A stretch of 64,000 bases of DNA from Hahella ganghwensis DSM 17046 (GTDB taxonomy: Bacteria > Pseudomonadota > Gammaproteobacteria > Pseudomonadales > Oleiphilaceae): positions 52,487 to 116,486 of the forward strand of contig NZ_AQXX01000130.1 of assembly GCF_000376785.1 (NCBI RefSeq), read 5' to 3'. The notes under the pieces are model-generated. The model was not told the DNA's origin. It saw only the letters and a program-made list of their open reading frames with translations, and searched no databases. How positions within the stretch are numbered: the first letter of the stretch is position 1; every line of letters begins with the position of its first letter. Of this stretch, positions 7,465 through 17,340 are shown in pieces. Both the position numbers and the translations under genes were made by a program.

Positions 7465-8052
7465 TTACTTTTCTGAGCGATGGAGATGATTCATGGCTGT
7501 GGACCAGTCTCCTAGCATAATGTTGGTAAGATAGCCGTCCAGGTCCCGGAATGAGTCCTCCAGCAGGTTTAAATCGTCACTGCCGATCCGTCCCAGAACA
7601 TAATTTACGACTTTGGCTCTGTCTCCGGGGTGTCCAATGCCAAAACGAAGACGTGGAAAGTCCCGATTGCCGCCATATACCCGGATAATATCCTTGATAC
7701 CATTGTGCCCGCCGTGCCCTCCGCCCATCTTCAAGCGAAGAATGCCTGGATTCAGGTCCAGTTCGTCATAGGCAATCAGGATGTTCTCGGGGTCAATCTT
7801 GAAGAATTGGCTAAGCGCAATAACCGCCTGTCCGCTTCGATTCATGAAAGTGGAGGGGAACAGTAGGTGAAGGTCTCCCGTAGAAAAAGGGAGTTTGGTG
7901 TACCAGCCATGAAAACGCTTCTCCTGACGCAGGGGGTGGCCATGCTTTTCTGCCAGATACTGAACCCATAGGGCTCCGGCATTGTGGCGGGTCAGGGCGT
8001 AGTCGGGGCCGGGATTACCCAGCCCCACTATGGCACGAATAGGAGTCGACAT
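7465..8052 (-). CDS. pth: Peptidyl-tRNA hydrolase
   Basis: The protein has 195 residues, as expected for bacterial Pth. It cleaves the ester between nascent peptide and tRNA on drop-off peptidyl-tRNAs, recycling tRNA in the cytosol. Family motifs are present: VGLGNPGPDY at the N-terminus, RHNAG with catalytic His23, FMNRSG, YDELDLNPG with the catalytic-dyad Asp, and GGHGGHNGIKDI. It lies six bases downstream of rplY on the same strand, so the two are almost certainly cotranscribed. Confidence 0.97.
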   Translation of the reverse strand: MSTPIRAIVGLGNPGPDYALTRHNAGALWVQYLAEKHGHPLRQEKRFHGWYTKLPFSTGDLHLLFPSTFMNRSGQAVIALSQFFKIDPENILIAYDELDLNPGILRLKMGGGHGGHNGIKDIIRVYGGNRDFPRLRFGIGHPGDRAKVVNYVLGRIGSDDLNLLEDSFRDLDGYLTNIMLGDWSTAMNHLHRSEK

Positions 8053-8058
8053 GACGCC

Positions 8059-8694
8059 TTATTCTTCACCACCTTCAGACTCTTCTCCAGATTCTTCATC
8101 TGCTTTGGAGCCTTTTGGTTTGTGTACAGATACAACCGGCAGGTCGTGGTCTGCGCCTTTGCTCAGCTCTGCCAGCTCAACGCCTTTCGGCAGTTTCAGG
8201 TCGGACAGGTGAACAATCTGGTCGTTACCAACTTCCGCCATATCAACTTCCAGGAATTCTGGCAGATTGGCAGGCAGACAAACGACTTCAACTTCAGACA
8301 GTTGGTGAGAAATTACACCGCCGCCCTGGCGAACGCCAACGCAGGTGTCTTCGTTAAGGAAGTGCAGGGGAACCTGAACGTGCAGCTTCTGATCTTTGCT
8401 GACGCGTTGGAAGTCTGCGTGCATGATCAGAGGCTTGTATGGGTGACGCTGCAGGTCTTTCAGGATAACGGACTCATCACCACCTTCCACTTTCAGTGTC
8501 AGAATGTGTGAGTAGAACGCTTCGTTTTCAAGCGCGTGAACAAGGTCTTTGTGCATCACGGAGATTGCAGTAGGTTCTGCCTTGCCACCGTAAATGATAG
8601 CAGGGACTTTGCCATCCAGACGACGGAGGCGGCGGCTCGCACCTTTCCCCTCTACATCGCGCTTCTCGGCGACCAAAGTAAATTCAGTAGTCAT
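8059..8694 (-). CDS. rplY: 50S ribosomal protein L25, CTC/TL5 form
   Basis: The protein has 211 residues from ATG 8694: an N-terminal L25 5S-rRNA-binding domain (first ~95) plus the C-terminal TL5-type beta domain, ending in an acidic, Glu-rich tail. The frame is open upstream, but GAGG lies nine bases before ATG 8694 and only three before ATG 8700, and the N-terminus MTTEFTLVAE fits the family. L25 stabilises 5S rRNA in the large subunit. It is the first gene of the rplY–pth pair. A strong hairpin separates it from prs upstream. Confidence 0.95.
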   Translation of the reverse strand: MTTEFTLVAEKRDVEGKGASRRLRRLDGKVPAIIYGGKAEPTAISVMHKDLVHALENEAFYSHILTLKVEGGDESVILKDLQRHPYKPLIMHADFQRVSKDQKLHVQVPLHFLNEDTCVGVRQGGGVISHQLSEVEVVCLPANLPEFLEVDMAEVGNDQIVHLSDLKLPKGVELAELSKGADHDLPVVSVHKPKGSKADEESGEESEGGEE

Positions 8695-8774
8695 TTTCAT
8701 TTTCCTCAATATAAGCCAGGCGAATCCGCGACCAGATTCACAGGCAATCATCCGATTTTCATCGGGTTTAAAAT

Positions 8775-8802
8775 GATAAAGCTTCCCAAGGGAAGCTTTA
8801 TC
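8775..8802 (-). terminator. Terminator after prs
   Basis: A perfect 13-base inverted repeat (GATAAAGCTTCCC, two-base loop region, GGGAAGCTTTATC) lies between the prs stop and rplY. On the minus strand it is followed by ATTTTAAA. It probably limits read-through from prs into rplY–pth. Confidence 0.65.
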
Positions 8803-8822
8803 GAAATGCTCTATTGTCTCAG

Positions 8823-9767
8823 TTAGCTGAACATGGCACTGATAGATTCTTCGTTGCAGACGCGACGAATAGACTCTGCCAATAGTCCTGCCAGAGAAAG
8901 CTGGCGAATTTTAGCACAATTTCTGGCGTTGTCACCTAGTGGAATAGTATCTGTGACAACCAGTTCGTCCATTTCGGAGCCGTTAATGTTCTCAATTGCC
9001 GGTCCGGAAAGAACCGGATGGGTAATATAGGCAATGACTTTGCTGGCGCCGTGCTCTTTTAGTGCTGCTGCAGCCTTGCACAGTGTGCCGGCGGTATCTG
9101 CAATATCGTCGACCAGTATGCAGACCTTGTCCTGGACGTCACCAATAATATGCATTACCTGGGCAACATTGGCCTGCGGGCGACGTTTGTCGATAATGGC
9201 AAGGTCGGCATCATCGAGACGCTTTGCGAAGGCTCTTGCGCGGACGACACCGCCAACATCCGGTGAAACCACGACAAAATTCTGAAAGTTTTTGCGTTCG
9301 ATATCATCCAGCATGACGGTAGTGGCGTAGGCGTTATCCACAGGAATATGGAAGAAGCCTTGAATCTGGTCAGCATGCAGGTCAACGGTTAAAACCCGGT
9401 TGATGCCAACACCGGTGAGGATATCTGCAACGACCTTGGCACTGATTGGTACCCGGGATGAACGCGGGCGGCGATCCTGTCTGGCGTATCCGAAATAGGG
9501 GATAACGGCGGTGATACGGCCAGCGGAGGCTCTTCTCAGCGCATCAGCCATGACGACCAGTTCCATCAGGTTGTCGTTGGTGGGCTGACAGGTGGGCTGA
9601 ATGATAAACACGTCCCGTCCACGAACGTTTTCATTGATTTCCACATTGACTTCACCGTCGCTGAAACGACTGACTGTGGCATCTCCCAGGGGGATATGAA
9701 GAGTATCAGCAACTTTCTGCGCGAGCTCGGGATTGGCCCGACCGCTGAAAACCATCAGTTTAGACAC
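8823..9767 (-). CDS. prs: Ribose-phosphate pyrophosphokinase
   Basis: The protein has 314 residues, the normal length. It makes PRPP from ribose-5-phosphate and ATP for purine, pyrimidine, NAD, histidine and tryptophan synthesis. It shows [10 protein letters not shown] near the N-terminus, the flexible-loop region [15 protein letters not shown] segment near 98–105, [11 protein letters not shown] (metal and ATP binding), VVSPDVGG, and the PRPP-binding signature [10 protein letters not shown]. It lies downstream of the tRNA-Gln gene on the same strand, the standard ispE–tRNA-Gln–prs order of pseudomonads. Confidence 0.98.
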   Translation of the reverse strand: MSKLMVFSGRANPELAQKVADTLHIPLGDATVSRFSDGEVNVEINENVRGRDVFIIQPTCQPTNDNLMELVVMADALRRASAGRITAVIPYFGYARQDRRPRSSRVPISAKVVADILTGVGINRVLTVDLHADQIQGFFHIPVDNAYATTVMLDDIERKNFQNFVVVSPDVGGVVRARAFAKRLDDADLAIIDKRRPQANVAQVMHIIGDVQDKVCILVDDIADTAGTLCKAAAALKEHGASKVIAYITHPVLSGPAIENINGSEMDELVVTDTIPLGDNARNCAKIRQLSLAGLLAESIRRVCNEESISAMFS

Positions 9768-9824
9768 GGCACATACCTTTTTACGGTTCGGAACGGATAA
9801 TTTTTTTGAATATAGAGATGAGAG

Positions 9825-9899
9825 TGGCTGGGGTGGCAGGATTCGAACCTGCGCATGACGGGATCAAAACCCGTTGCCTTACCGCTTGGCGACACCCCA
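9825..9899 (-). tRNA. tRNA-Gln (TTG)
   Basis: A 75-base cloverleaf reads on the minus strand, with CCA encoded (TGG at 9825–9827 on the plus strand). It has the TGGGGTG acceptor 5' strand with the weak U1:A72 first pair typical of tRNA-Gln, D-arm TCGCCAAGCGGTAAGGC, anticodon loop TTTTGAT with TTG, and T-arm GCAGG/TTCGAAT/CCTGC. It sits between ispE and prs on the same strand and may be processed from their common transcript. Confidence 0.96.
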
Positions 9900-9953
9900 G
9901 TAGCATAATTCTGCTGGTAACTTATTGGTGTTGTTACCGCTGCCGAAGAGTTA

Positions 9954-10844
9954 TTACAACCCTTTAATGGCAGGAGACTTGTTAATGCCCTTGGCGACAA
10001 AGCCTTGATAATTTGTCGGCAGTTGGGAGAGTACATTATCCGCTCGCTGTTTGTCGGAGAAGCTTGCAAAAATGCAGGCACCTGTACCGGTTAATTTAGC
10101 TGGCGAAAACTGACTAAGCCAATTAATCGCCTGGCGGATCTCGGGGTAAAGTTGACATACAACTGATTCGCAATCATTTGATGTCAGATCGCAGTATTTT
10201 GCGATGTTTCCGAGATCTCCCTCAAGAGCGGGCGCTATTTTGCTTTTTGGTGTGTCTCTTGTCAACTGTTTGTTAGAAAAAACATTTGCGGTTGATACAT
10301 GACATCCAGGGTGGACCACCAAATACCAGGTTTCCGGCAGGTTGACGGGCCTTAACTGCTCTCCTACACCTTCTGCGTAAGCGCTGTGCCCCAAGACAAA
10401 TACGGGAACATCTGCGCCCAGCGATATGCCGATGCCAGCCAGTTGTTCCGGGCTGTAATCTAATTGCCAGAGCTTGTTCAGGGCCAATAATGTTGTTGCT
10501 GCGTTGGAACTGCCGCCACCGAGGCCACCACCCATCGGGAGTTTCTTTTCAAGTTCAATGTGAACTCCGCACAGGGTTGTGGGTTTATTATCCTTTAGTG
10601 CCTGCTCTCTCAATTTGACGGCTGCTTTATAAATCAGGTTGTCTTCCAGGCAAACGCCTTCGATAGCAGGTGTTAGCGCAATTTTGTTGCTTTTCTGGTA
10701 AGTGAAGGTGAGTTGATCGCCATGATCCAATAACTGGAAGAGCGTCTGGAGTTCGTGATAACCGTCAGGTCGTCTGAAATTGATATGAAGAAAAAGATTG
10801 AGTTTCGCTGGAGCGGGCAGCGTTAGAGATGTTAATTCGGACAT
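9954..10844 (-). CDS. ispE: 4-diphosphocytidyl-2-C-methyl-D-erythritol kinase
   Basis: The protein has 296 residues. It phosphorylates CDP-methylerythritol in the MEP route to isoprenoids. It is a GHMP kinase: the substrate-binding APAKLNLFLHI stretch is near the N-terminus, the glycine-rich ATP loop PMGGGLGGGSSNAA near 99–112, and the C-terminal GTGACIFASF is the third GHMP motif. LolB is encoded upstream and tRNA-Gln/prs downstream, a conserved arrangement linking outer-membrane lipoprotein sorting and precursor synthesis only by position. Confidence 0.97.
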   Translation of the reverse strand: MSELTSLTLPAPAKLNLFLHINFRRPDGYHELQTLFQLLDHGDQLTFTYQKSNKIALTPAIEGVCLEDNLIYKAAVKLREQALKDNKPTTLCGVHIELEKKLPMGGGLGGGSSNAATTLLALNKLWQLDYSPEQLAGIGISLGADVPVFVLGHSAYAEGVGEQLRPVNLPETWYLVVHPGCHVSTANVFSNKQLTRDTPKSKIAPALEGDLGNIAKYCDLTSNDCESVVCQLYPEIRQAINWLSQFSPAKLTGTGACIFASFSDKQRADNVLSQLPTNYQGFVAKGINKSPAIKGL

Positions 10845-10959
10845 CAGTGATCTTTACCAGCCGGTTGTTAAATCAGGCTCACAGGTGAAGCGGAATGATC
10901 GATATTGTTTGGTCTGAGCAGCCTTAATGCAAGCAAAACGCGGTAATCGTTTTTCCTCA

Positions 10960-11610
10960 TTATTTCTTTAAGGATCTCCATTGTGTAACGATCACTTTCA
11001 GGCGAATATCCCCCTTGGTCAGCGTAATCTTATGTGGGAGTATAATTTCTGCGTCCAGGGGCTTAAATCGATCGAGTTCAATTTCCCACTCTGACTGATT
11101 AATCCGGTAGGGGTGGCCCTGATCATCAAACTGCATTTCCGTTGGGGCGTCGGGAGCGGGGATTCCTCTAATCCAGTAAGACAAGGATTGTAACGGAAGG
11201 CTCCAGCCTAGGGCTTCCTGCAATAACAATTCCGGTGAATCAGAATACAAAGGTGCTTCATCAGGCTGATACAGTCCAATGTATTGGGGATTACCTTCTA
11301 TTTGGGTTGCTCCCAGACCGAGCAATGCGGAGGATACGTGAATGTTGAATTCTGAGTGACTCTGTACCCACTGATTAATAACCAGGCTATCGCTGCGGTC
11401 TCCCTGGCGTACGGCGAGTTTACCCTGGATATTCCATTGGCTGAAATTGGCAAGCTGTTGCTGACGTTCATCCCAGCCTGCAGGGGGCAAAGTGCTGGAT
11501 TTGCGTTTGGGGGTGATTTCACAGCCTGTCAACCAGAAAGAAAGTATCAGCAGCATAATGACGGCCAATAATGGGTGTCTGGTTTCTGAGCCGGATCTGG
11601 ATAAAAACAT
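10960..11610 (-). CDS. lolB: Outer-membrane lipoprotein receptor LolB
   Basis: The protein has 216 residues and starts with a lipoprotein signal peptide; the lipobox LTGC puts the lipidated cysteine at 30. The mature part carries the LolB beta-barrel pattern, with GKLAVRQGD, a QIEGNPQYIGLY segment and a central SLSYWIRGIPAP stretch characteristic of LolB. It takes lipoproteins from LolA and inserts them into the inner leaflet of the outer membrane. It follows the TPR lipoprotein gene by 48 bases and precedes ispE, the same order as in Pseudomonas. Confidence 0.93.
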   Translation of the reverse strand: MFLSRSGSETRHPLLAVIMLLILSFWLTGCEITPKRKSSTLPPAGWDERQQQLANFSQWNIQGKLAVRQGDRSDSLVINQWVQSHSEFNIHVSSALLGLGATQIEGNPQYIGLYQPDEAPLYSDSPELLLQEALGWSLPLQSLSYWIRGIPAPDAPTEMQFDDQGHPYRINQSEWEIELDRFKPLDAEIILPHKITLTKGDIRLKVIVTQWRSLKK

Positions 11611-11658
11611 CGGGATTAGGAATTCAACTACTTAGTGGATCTATGGTTGAGGAAAAGC

Positions 11659-13455
11659 CTATAGCTCAACGTTCAGCCGCTCGAGTGTGGCATTCAGTAG
11701 CGGGTGATCCGGCTGAGCCTCTTTCGCTTCACGCCAGATGACTTTGGCATCTTCCTGGCGATCCAGTGTCCAGAGAACTTCACCCAGATGAGCCGCCACT
11801 TCTGGGTCGGGAAAGCGGGAGTAGGCTTCCTGGAGATATTCCAAGGCTTCCTCGGGACTGCCCAGCCGGAACTTAACCCATCCCATACTATCTAGAATGG
11901 CCGGGTTTTCCGGGTCAATCTGTAGCGCCTTGGAAATCAGGTCGTAGGCTTCCAGGTACCGGTCGGTCTTATCCGCCAGAGTATATCCCAGGGCGTTCAG
12001 GGCTACGGAGTTTTCGGGATCCTGCTGCAGGATATGGCGCAGGTCATTTTCCATTTCCGGCAACATACCCTGATTATCCCGAATCATGGCTCTGGCATAA
12101 CGCAGCTGAATATCATCCGGGAATTCCTCCAGGGCTAAATCGGCCAGCTCCATTGCACGGGTAAAATTTTCGATTTCCACCATCAGGTTGATTTCCAGCT
12201 CCCAGAGCTGATTTGCCTGGGCTGACATATTCTGTCTGGCGCTGCTGAATCTGATGGCGGCTTCATCCGGGCGACCGGACTGAATTAGCAGGTAAGCTGA
12301 TCTGGCTAGTGCGTTGAAGTAATGTCCGCCGCGATTTACCTGCTGATAATGGCCAATAGCCTCATCTACCTGGTCTTCCTGATCAGCAATACGCCCAAGG
12401 TAGAAGTGTGCTTCATTAAGATGTTGGCCTTCACTAATGAGCTGTTCTAACTGTTCCTGAGCTATCTCAAGCTTGCCATTCTCCAATGCGACAAGGCCGT
12501 AGGAAAGCTTAAGGTGGGGCGCATCAGAGAATCGCTCCATCAGGCTTTTATATATCGTCTCAGCTTTTTCAAAGTCCTTGGCCTCTATCAGCGTTCTGGC
12601 GTAGAGCGTTCCCAGTTGCATTTCGTCTGGCAGCTTGCGGGTCTCTTCCTTCAGATAGGCCAGGGCAGTATCGATACCTTCAACTTCCTTCAGCAAGCGG
12701 GAGCGAAGCGATATCACTGCCGGGTTTTTCTTTTGCTGTTCAAGTAGCCGGTTAGTGGAATCCAGTGCCTCATCATAAAGTCCGTTGAGTTCCTGGAGTA
12801 CGGCATAACCATATAGAAGTTCACCGTTGTCCGGGTGGCGTTCCAGGATAATGGAATATAGCCTGAGGAGCTCGGCTTTCTCCTCATCTCCGAGGTTTTT
12901 GGCATGTAGTGCAAGCCGGTCAAAGGTTGTAGGGCCTTCCAGGTCCAGCACTCTCTCCATATGAAAAAGTGCGTTCTCGAAGTCCTTTTTCTTGATGAGC
13001 TGGAAAGCGGCGAGTTGGTGCGCGTCTACATCTTCCGGTGCTTCTTCTGCCCAGAGTAAGGTCAACTCGGTCAGAGTCTCTTCATCTTTTGCATATTGGG
13101 CGGCATTGATCGCGCGCTTGATCACTCCGATATCACGGGTTTTGAAAGCAGTGGCAACATAGTTGTTGACCAGGGTATCGAGCTCGCCTCTCTGGCCTGA
13201 CAGTTCTGCAATCAGCAAATCATAAAGTACATCTTTGCTGAACTGGCTTGGATGTGGAGACTCTTCCTCTGGTGCCGGCCCGAACTCTTCTTCTGTCATT
13301 GTTTCAATGACGGGAATCTGACGTTGGGTAATGGGATCTAGCATCTGGGCGTTTTCGGAATGATTCGCCGTTAATGTGCTGCATCCGCTTTGCAAAACCA
13401 AGCTGAAGGTCAGCGCACTTCCTAGCAGTAAAGGGGGGGGAATTCGAAAGCTCAT
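11659..13455 (-). CDS. TPR-repeat outer-membrane lipoprotein
   Basis: The protein has 598 residues from ATG 13455; an in-frame GTG at 13470 would add five residues, and neither has a strong ribosome site. A signal peptide ends in lipobox LQSGC, so it is probably an outer-membrane lipoprotein facing the periplasm. The rest is a long array of tetratricopeptide repeats, clearest in the C-terminal half (for example AYDLISKALQIDPENPAILD and LGSPEEALEYLQEAY). TPR solenoids mediate protein–protein contacts. It is the positional homologue of the TPR protein found between hemA and lolB in pseudomonads; its precise partner is unknown. It diverges from hemA across a 374-base spacer. Confidence 0.85.
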   Translation of the reverse strand: MSFRIPPPLLLGSALTFSLVLQSGCSTLTANHSENAQMLDPITQRQIPVIETMTEEEFGPAPEEESPHPSQFSKDVLYDLLIAELSGQRGELDTLVNNYVATAFKTRDIGVIKRAINAAQYAKDEETLTELTLLWAEEAPEDVDAHQLAAFQLIKKKDFENALFHMERVLDLEGPTTFDRLALHAKNLGDEEKAELLRLYSIILERHPDNGELLYGYAVLQELNGLYDEALDSTNRLLEQQKKNPAVISLRSRLLKEVEGIDTALAYLKEETRKLPDEMQLGTLYARTLIEAKDFEKAETIYKSLMERFSDAPHLKLSYGLVALENGKLEIAQEQLEQLISEGQHLNEAHFYLGRIADQEDQVDEAIGHYQQVNRGGHYFNALARSAYLLIQSGRPDEAAIRFSSARQNMSAQANQLWELEINLMVEIENFTRAMELADLALEEFPDDIQLRYARAMIRDNQGMLPEMENDLRHILQQDPENSVALNALGYTLADKTDRYLEAYDLISKALQIDPENPAILDSMGWVKFRLGSPEEALEYLQEAYSRFPDPEVAAHLGEVLWTLDRQEDAKVIWREAKEAQPDHPLLNATLERLNVEL

Positions 13456-13829
13456 AAATAATTGTGTCACAGCCCAAAGATCCTGATTTTAAAAAAACTA
13501 CCACAGACAATGCGCTTAGCATAGCCAAACTATTCAGCTTTGCATTACGGACACGTAACGCAAGAGATTGTTTTTTTGCGCATGTTGCGTGCGTTAATTT
13601 CCGGAATCATACCGATACAGGTCAAATCTTGAATGGGATTAATCCTATTAAAGTTGTGTGAAAAAAAATGCCAGGTAAAATGGGCGACTCTTTCATGGGC
13701 TGATAAACTGTCAGGCAAGCCCGCGGACATTGGGAAAGAGGAGAAAGCCGGGTAAGCCGCCTGGCCAGACGCCGGAAAATGTCCGAAACTTTGTTATAAA
13801 ACCATACTGATGTCGGGGCTCTATTCCGA
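13456..13829. other. Divergent intergenic region between TPR gene and hemA
   Basis: No gene is seen. The region holds the start signals of both divergent genes. It contains ACGCAA/TTGCGT inverted arms around 13558–13592, a GGGATTAATCC palindrome near 13635–13645, and a TATAAA sequence near 13794 that could be a hemA -10, but I cannot find a convincing -35 for either direction. Confidence 0.4.
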
Positions 13830-15101
13830 ATGTCCTTGTTTGTGCTGGGAATCAACCACAAGACTGCACCTGTCGCCATAAGGGAGAAGGTGGCCTTCGG
13901 CCCTGAGCAATTACAGGAAGCTCTGCCGATGGCGTCTGCGCGTCCGGGGGTGGAGGAATTGGCGGTTGTATCCACCTGCAACCGGACCGAGCTGTACTGT
14001 TCTTTGTCAAATGTGGGAATAGACTGTCTCCTGGAATGGGTGAGCGACTATCATAATGTCAGCCTTTCCGACCTTAAGCGCTGCGTCTATGTACATGAAG
14101 ATGAGGAAGCCGCCAGTCATATGATGCGGGTTGCCAGTGGGCTCGACTCACTGGTTTTGGGAGAACCCCAGATACTGGGGCAATTAAAAGATGCTCACTC
14201 GGTTGCAAGGAACCTTGGTACCTTGGGTGGGCCTCTAGACAGACTTTTTCAGCACACTTTTTCCGTTGCGAAACGTGTTCGTACTGAAACTGCCATTGGT
14301 GAAAACCCGGTGTCAGTTGCCTTTGCTGCGGTCAGTATGGCCTCACACATCTTTGCGGACATGTCTTCTAACACTGCCCTGTTGATAGGTGCCGGCGAAA
14401 CGATTGAATTAGTGGCGCGCCATTTGTATCAGGCTGGTGTCCGTTCGATGATCGTGGCCAACAGAACATTATCGAGGGCTCGTGATCTGGCCGAAATGTT
14501 TCACGGAAGTGCGATTGGGTTATCCGATATCCCCGCTTACCTTGAGCAGGCCGATATCATTATCGCGTCCACCGCCAGTCCGCTTCCGATACTGGGTAAG
14601 GGGGCTGTGGAAAGGGCTCTGAAAAAGCGTAAACACCGTCCCATGTTCATGGTCGATATTGCGGTTCCGCGTGATATTGAGCAGGAAGTCGATGAACTGG
14701 CGGATGTGTACCTCTATACCGTAGACGATCTGCGTCAGGTGATTGACGATAATATGAAATCCCGGGAAGGTGCTGCTGAAGAGGCAGAGCATCTCATTGC
14801 GGCAGGGGCTGCTGATTTCATGTATCATCTACGCGCTTTGGATTCCGTGTCGGTTCTTAAAACATTCCGGGATCAGGCTGAGGGATTGCGTGATACAGAA
14901 TTGACTAAAGCCATGAAGCGTCTGGAAAAGGGTGACGACCCGGAAGCTGTATTAAGGCTCCTGGCCCACGGTCTAACCAATAAACTGATTCATCACCCCA
15001 CTGTTCAGGTGCGGCGGGCCTCGGCCGAAGGAAGGCTGGAGGTTACCGGATGGTTGAGAGATCTGTTCCAGTTGCCCGACGATAAACTAAAGCAGGATTA
15101 G
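13830..15101 (+). CDS. hemA: Glutamyl-tRNA reductase
   Basis: The protein has 423 residues. It reduces Glu-tRNA(Glu) to glutamate-1-semialdehyde with NADPH, the first committed step of C5-pathway tetrapyrrole synthesis. [12 protein letters not shown] near residue 46–57 contains the catalytic cysteine. The NADPH-binding Rossmann segment [16 protein letters not shown] and the [12 protein letters not shown] motif are present, followed by the C-terminal dimerisation helix. It heads the plus-strand series hemA–prfA–prmC–moeB, the usual gammaproteobacterial order. The ribosome site before ATG 13830 is weak. Confidence 0.97.
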   Translation: MSLFVLGINHKTAPVAIREKVAFGPEQLQEALPMASARPGVEELAVVSTCNRTELYCSLSNVGIDCLLEWVSDYHNVSLSDLKRCVYVHEDEEAASHMMRVASGLDSLVLGEPQILGQLKDAHSVARNLGTLGGPLDRLFQHTFSVAKRVRTETAIGENPVSVAFAAVSMASHIFADMSSNTALLIGAGETIELVARHLYQAGVRSMIVANRTLSRARDLAEMFHGSAIGLSDIPAYLEQADIIIASTASPLPILGKGAVERALKKRKHRPMFMVDIAVPRDIEQEVDELADVYLYTVDDLRQVIDDNMKSREGAAEEAEHLIAAGAADFMYHLRALDSVSVLKTFRDQAEGLRDTELTKAMKRLEKGDDPEAVLRLLAHGLTNKLIHHPTVQVRRASAEGRLEVTGWLRDLFQLPDDKLKQD

Positions 15102-15342
15102 GCCAAACAAAGCCTCTCCTGGTTCAAGAATCTGCCTGAACAGTTCTCCGAAATCCTTCAACTTTCCCAAGGTACTATGCGTTGATAGCCGTGGAGTGCG
15201 GGATAACCTGGCTTCCGGGCATAATGGCAGGTAGAGCTGGGCAGGCACACAGAAGACTTTTTGAAAAACAGTTGGTATCACACAACGGTTGCCAGGTTTA
15301 ATTCAGAGAGTACATAGACTTTTTTAGAATGGTTATACATAT

Positions 15343-16425
15343 ATGAAAGATTCAATCCGGTTGAAGCTTGAACAATTGCAGGATCGTTATGAAGAGGTCA
15401 GTGCATTGTTGTCGGATGCCGATGTGATTGCTGACCAGAACAAGTTCAAAGCGTTATCCAAAGAATATGCTGAACTTGAACCGGTGGTGAAATGTTTTGA
15501 ACGCTATCGCTCCTGTCAGGGGACCATTGAAGAAGCGCATCAACTGCTGAAGGATTCTGATCCGGATATGCGGGAAATGGCCAAGGAAGAACTGGGTGAG
15601 GCCGAGCCGCGTCTGGAGGAACTGGAGCAGGAGCTACAGATTCTGTTACTGCCCAGGGATCCCATGGACAGTGCCAATATTTACCTGGAAGTGCGTGCAG
15701 GAACTGGGGGCGACGAAGCGGCAATTTTTGCGGGGGATCTGTTCAGAATGTACTCCCGATATGCAGAAACACGGAAGTGGAAAGTCGAAATCGTCAGTGA
15801 AAACCCTGGCGAACACGGTGGCTATAAGGAAATTATCAGTCGGGTTACCGGAGAAAACGTATACGGCACATTGAAATTTGAGTCCGGCGCTCATCGAGTC
15901 CAGAGAGTCCCGGAAACCGAGTCTCAGGGTCGGATTCACACTTCTGCCTGTACTGTGGCGATCCTGCCTGAAGGGGAAGAAGTTGAAGAAGTGGAGATCA
16001 ATTCGGCAGACCTCCGTGTAGACACCTACAGAGCCTCTGGGGCGGGTGGTCAGCACGTCAACAAAACCGACTCGGCGATCCGGATTACCCACTTGCCGTC
16101 GGGGATTGTTGTGGAATGTCAGGACGAGCGGTCACAGCATAAAAACCGCGCTAAAGCCATGTCGCTGCTCAAAGCGAAGCTTTTTAACCAGGCCCAGGAA
16201 AAGCAGGCCCAGGAACAGGCACAGGCAAGAAAATCCCTGGTGGGAAGTGGGGATCGTTCTGAGCGTATCCGTACATACAATTATCCACAGGGACGGATCA
16301 CCGATCACCGAATAAACCTCACCCTATATAAGCTGGAAGAAGTGGTGCAGGGTGATCTGGATCCCGTGATTGGCCCGCTGTTACAGGAATATCAGGCGGA
16401 AATGCTGGCATCTCTGAGTGATTGA
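15343..16425 (+). CDS. prfA: Peptide chain release factor 1
   Basis: The protein has 360 residues, exactly as E. coli RF1. It recognises UAA and UAG and triggers peptide release. The stop-codon-reading P-x-T appears as PET in [12 protein letters not shown], and the catalytic GGQ lies in [16 protein letters not shown]. It is separated from hemA by 241 bases in which I see no gene. prmC, whose product methylates the GGQ glutamine of this protein, starts 15 bases after the stop; the pairing of enzyme and substrate genes is conserved. Confidence 0.98.
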   Translation: MKDSIRLKLEQLQDRYEEVSALLSDADVIADQNKFKALSKEYAELEPVVKCFERYRSCQGTIEEAHQLLKDSDPDMREMAKEELGEAEPRLEELEQELQILLLPRDPMDSANIYLEVRAGTGGDEAAIFAGDLFRMYSRYAETRKWKVEIVSENPGEHGGYKEIISRVTGENVYGTLKFESGAHRVQRVPETESQGRIHTSACTVAILPEGEEVEEVEINSADLRVDTYRASGAGGQHVNKTDSAIRITHLPSGIVVECQDERSQHKNRAKAMSLLKAKLFNQAQEKQAQEQAQARKSLVGSGDRSERIRTYNYPQGRITDHRINLTLYKLEEVVQGDLDPVIGPLLQEYQAEMLASLSD

Positions 16426-16440
16426 TCATATCTGCATCAA

Positions 16441-17271
16441 ATGAAGATTTCAGAAGCGTTAAGATGGGCACAGAATCAACTTGATAGTGACACTGCCCGG
16501 CTGGATGCGGAGGTTCTGCTTTGCCATCTACTGGGTGTTGGTCGTGTATATCTTTTTACTCATGATGATCAGGATCTGGGTCGTCAGCTAAACACCTTTA
16601 AGAAGATGATTGAGCGTCGACGCTGCGGGGAACCGGTTGCACATATCACCGGTGTCCGTGAATTCTGGTCTCTTCCTCTGCAGGTAACTCCTGCCACTCT
16701 CATACCCCGTCCTGACACTGAGACGCTGGTAGAGTGGTGTCTTGATCAGGAACTACCTGCCACAGCACGAGTGTTGGATCTTGGGACCGGGACCGGCGCT
16801 ATTGCCTGTGCCCTGGCATCTGAGCGTCCGGGTTGGTCTGTGACTGCAACAGACAGGAGTCGTGAGGCGCTTGAAGTTGCCAGCAGGAACAAAACGCAAA
16901 TCGGGTTGGAAAACCTGGAGTTGGTTAACTCTGATTGGTTTGGTTCCCTGACAGGTTTGCGTTTCGATTTGATTGTCAGCAACCCTCCTTATATTGCGGA
17001 AGGCGATGAACACCTTAGCTCCGGAGACGTGCGTTTTGAGCCCAAGACAGCTTTGGTGTCCGGTGTCTCTGGTTTAGACGATATTTTGATTATTGCGGCA
17101 GGAGCCTGTGAGCATTTTGATGGAACGGGCTGGTTGGCGCTGGAGCACGGATACGACCAGGGTGAAAGTGTCCGGGATATTCTGGAAAATACCGGTTATC
17201 GTGCTGTGGAAACAATTCAGGATCTTGCGGGGCAGGATCGAATAACCGTGGGATTCTGGTCTCAGCCGTAG
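16441..17271 (+). CDS. prmC: Release factor glutamine N5-methyltransferase
   Basis: The protein has 276 residues. An N-terminal helical domain (about 1–85) binds release factor, followed by an SAM-dependent methyltransferase fold. Motif I LDLGTGTGAIACAL and the active-site NPPY (in IVSNPPYIAEGD) are intact. It methylates the Gln of the GGQ motif in RF1 and RF2, raising termination efficiency. It lies directly behind prfA and should be cotranscribed. The 69-base gap to moeB contains a 12-base direct repeat. Confidence 0.97.
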   Translation: MKISEALRWAQNQLDSDTARLDAEVLLCHLLGVGRVYLFTHDDQDLGRQLNTFKKMIERRRCGEPVAHITGVREFWSLPLQVTPATLIPRPDTETLVEWCLDQELPATARVLDLGTGTGAIACALASERPGWSVTATDRSREALEVASRNKTQIGLENLELVNSDWFGSLTGLRFDLIVSNPPYIAEGDEHLSSGDVRFEPKTALVSGVSGLDDILIIAAGACEHFDGTGWLALEHGYDQGESVRDILENTGYRAVETIQDLAGQDRITVGFWSQP

Positions 17272-17309
17272 AGAGCCTCTGACGGGAGCGGCTGCTTTAT
17301 TTCAACTGT

Positions 17310-17337
17310 ACAGGGTTTTCCTTAAACAGGGTTTTCC
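17310..17337 (+). repeat. 12-bp direct repeat in the moeB leader
   Basis: ACAGGGTTTTCC occurs at 17310–17321 and again at 17326–17337, 16 bases apart, ending three bases before the moeB ATG. Each copy carries the AGGG that would serve as ribosome site, so the binding region is duplicated. Confidence 0.6.
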
Positions 17338-17340
17338 ATA

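Noticed and set aside
7984..8511. Long plus-strand frame opposite rplY
   Set aside because: It is a mirror of the L25 coding sequence; a repetitive Phe/Val/Gln-rich product without a start signal.
9755..10081. Minus-strand frame of 108 codons across tRNA-Gln
   Set aside because: It spans the tRNA gene and the end of ispE; a coding role is not credible.
15102..15342. A gene between hemA and prfA
   Set aside because: No frame with a start signal and reasonable length on either strand; taken as untranslated sequence.
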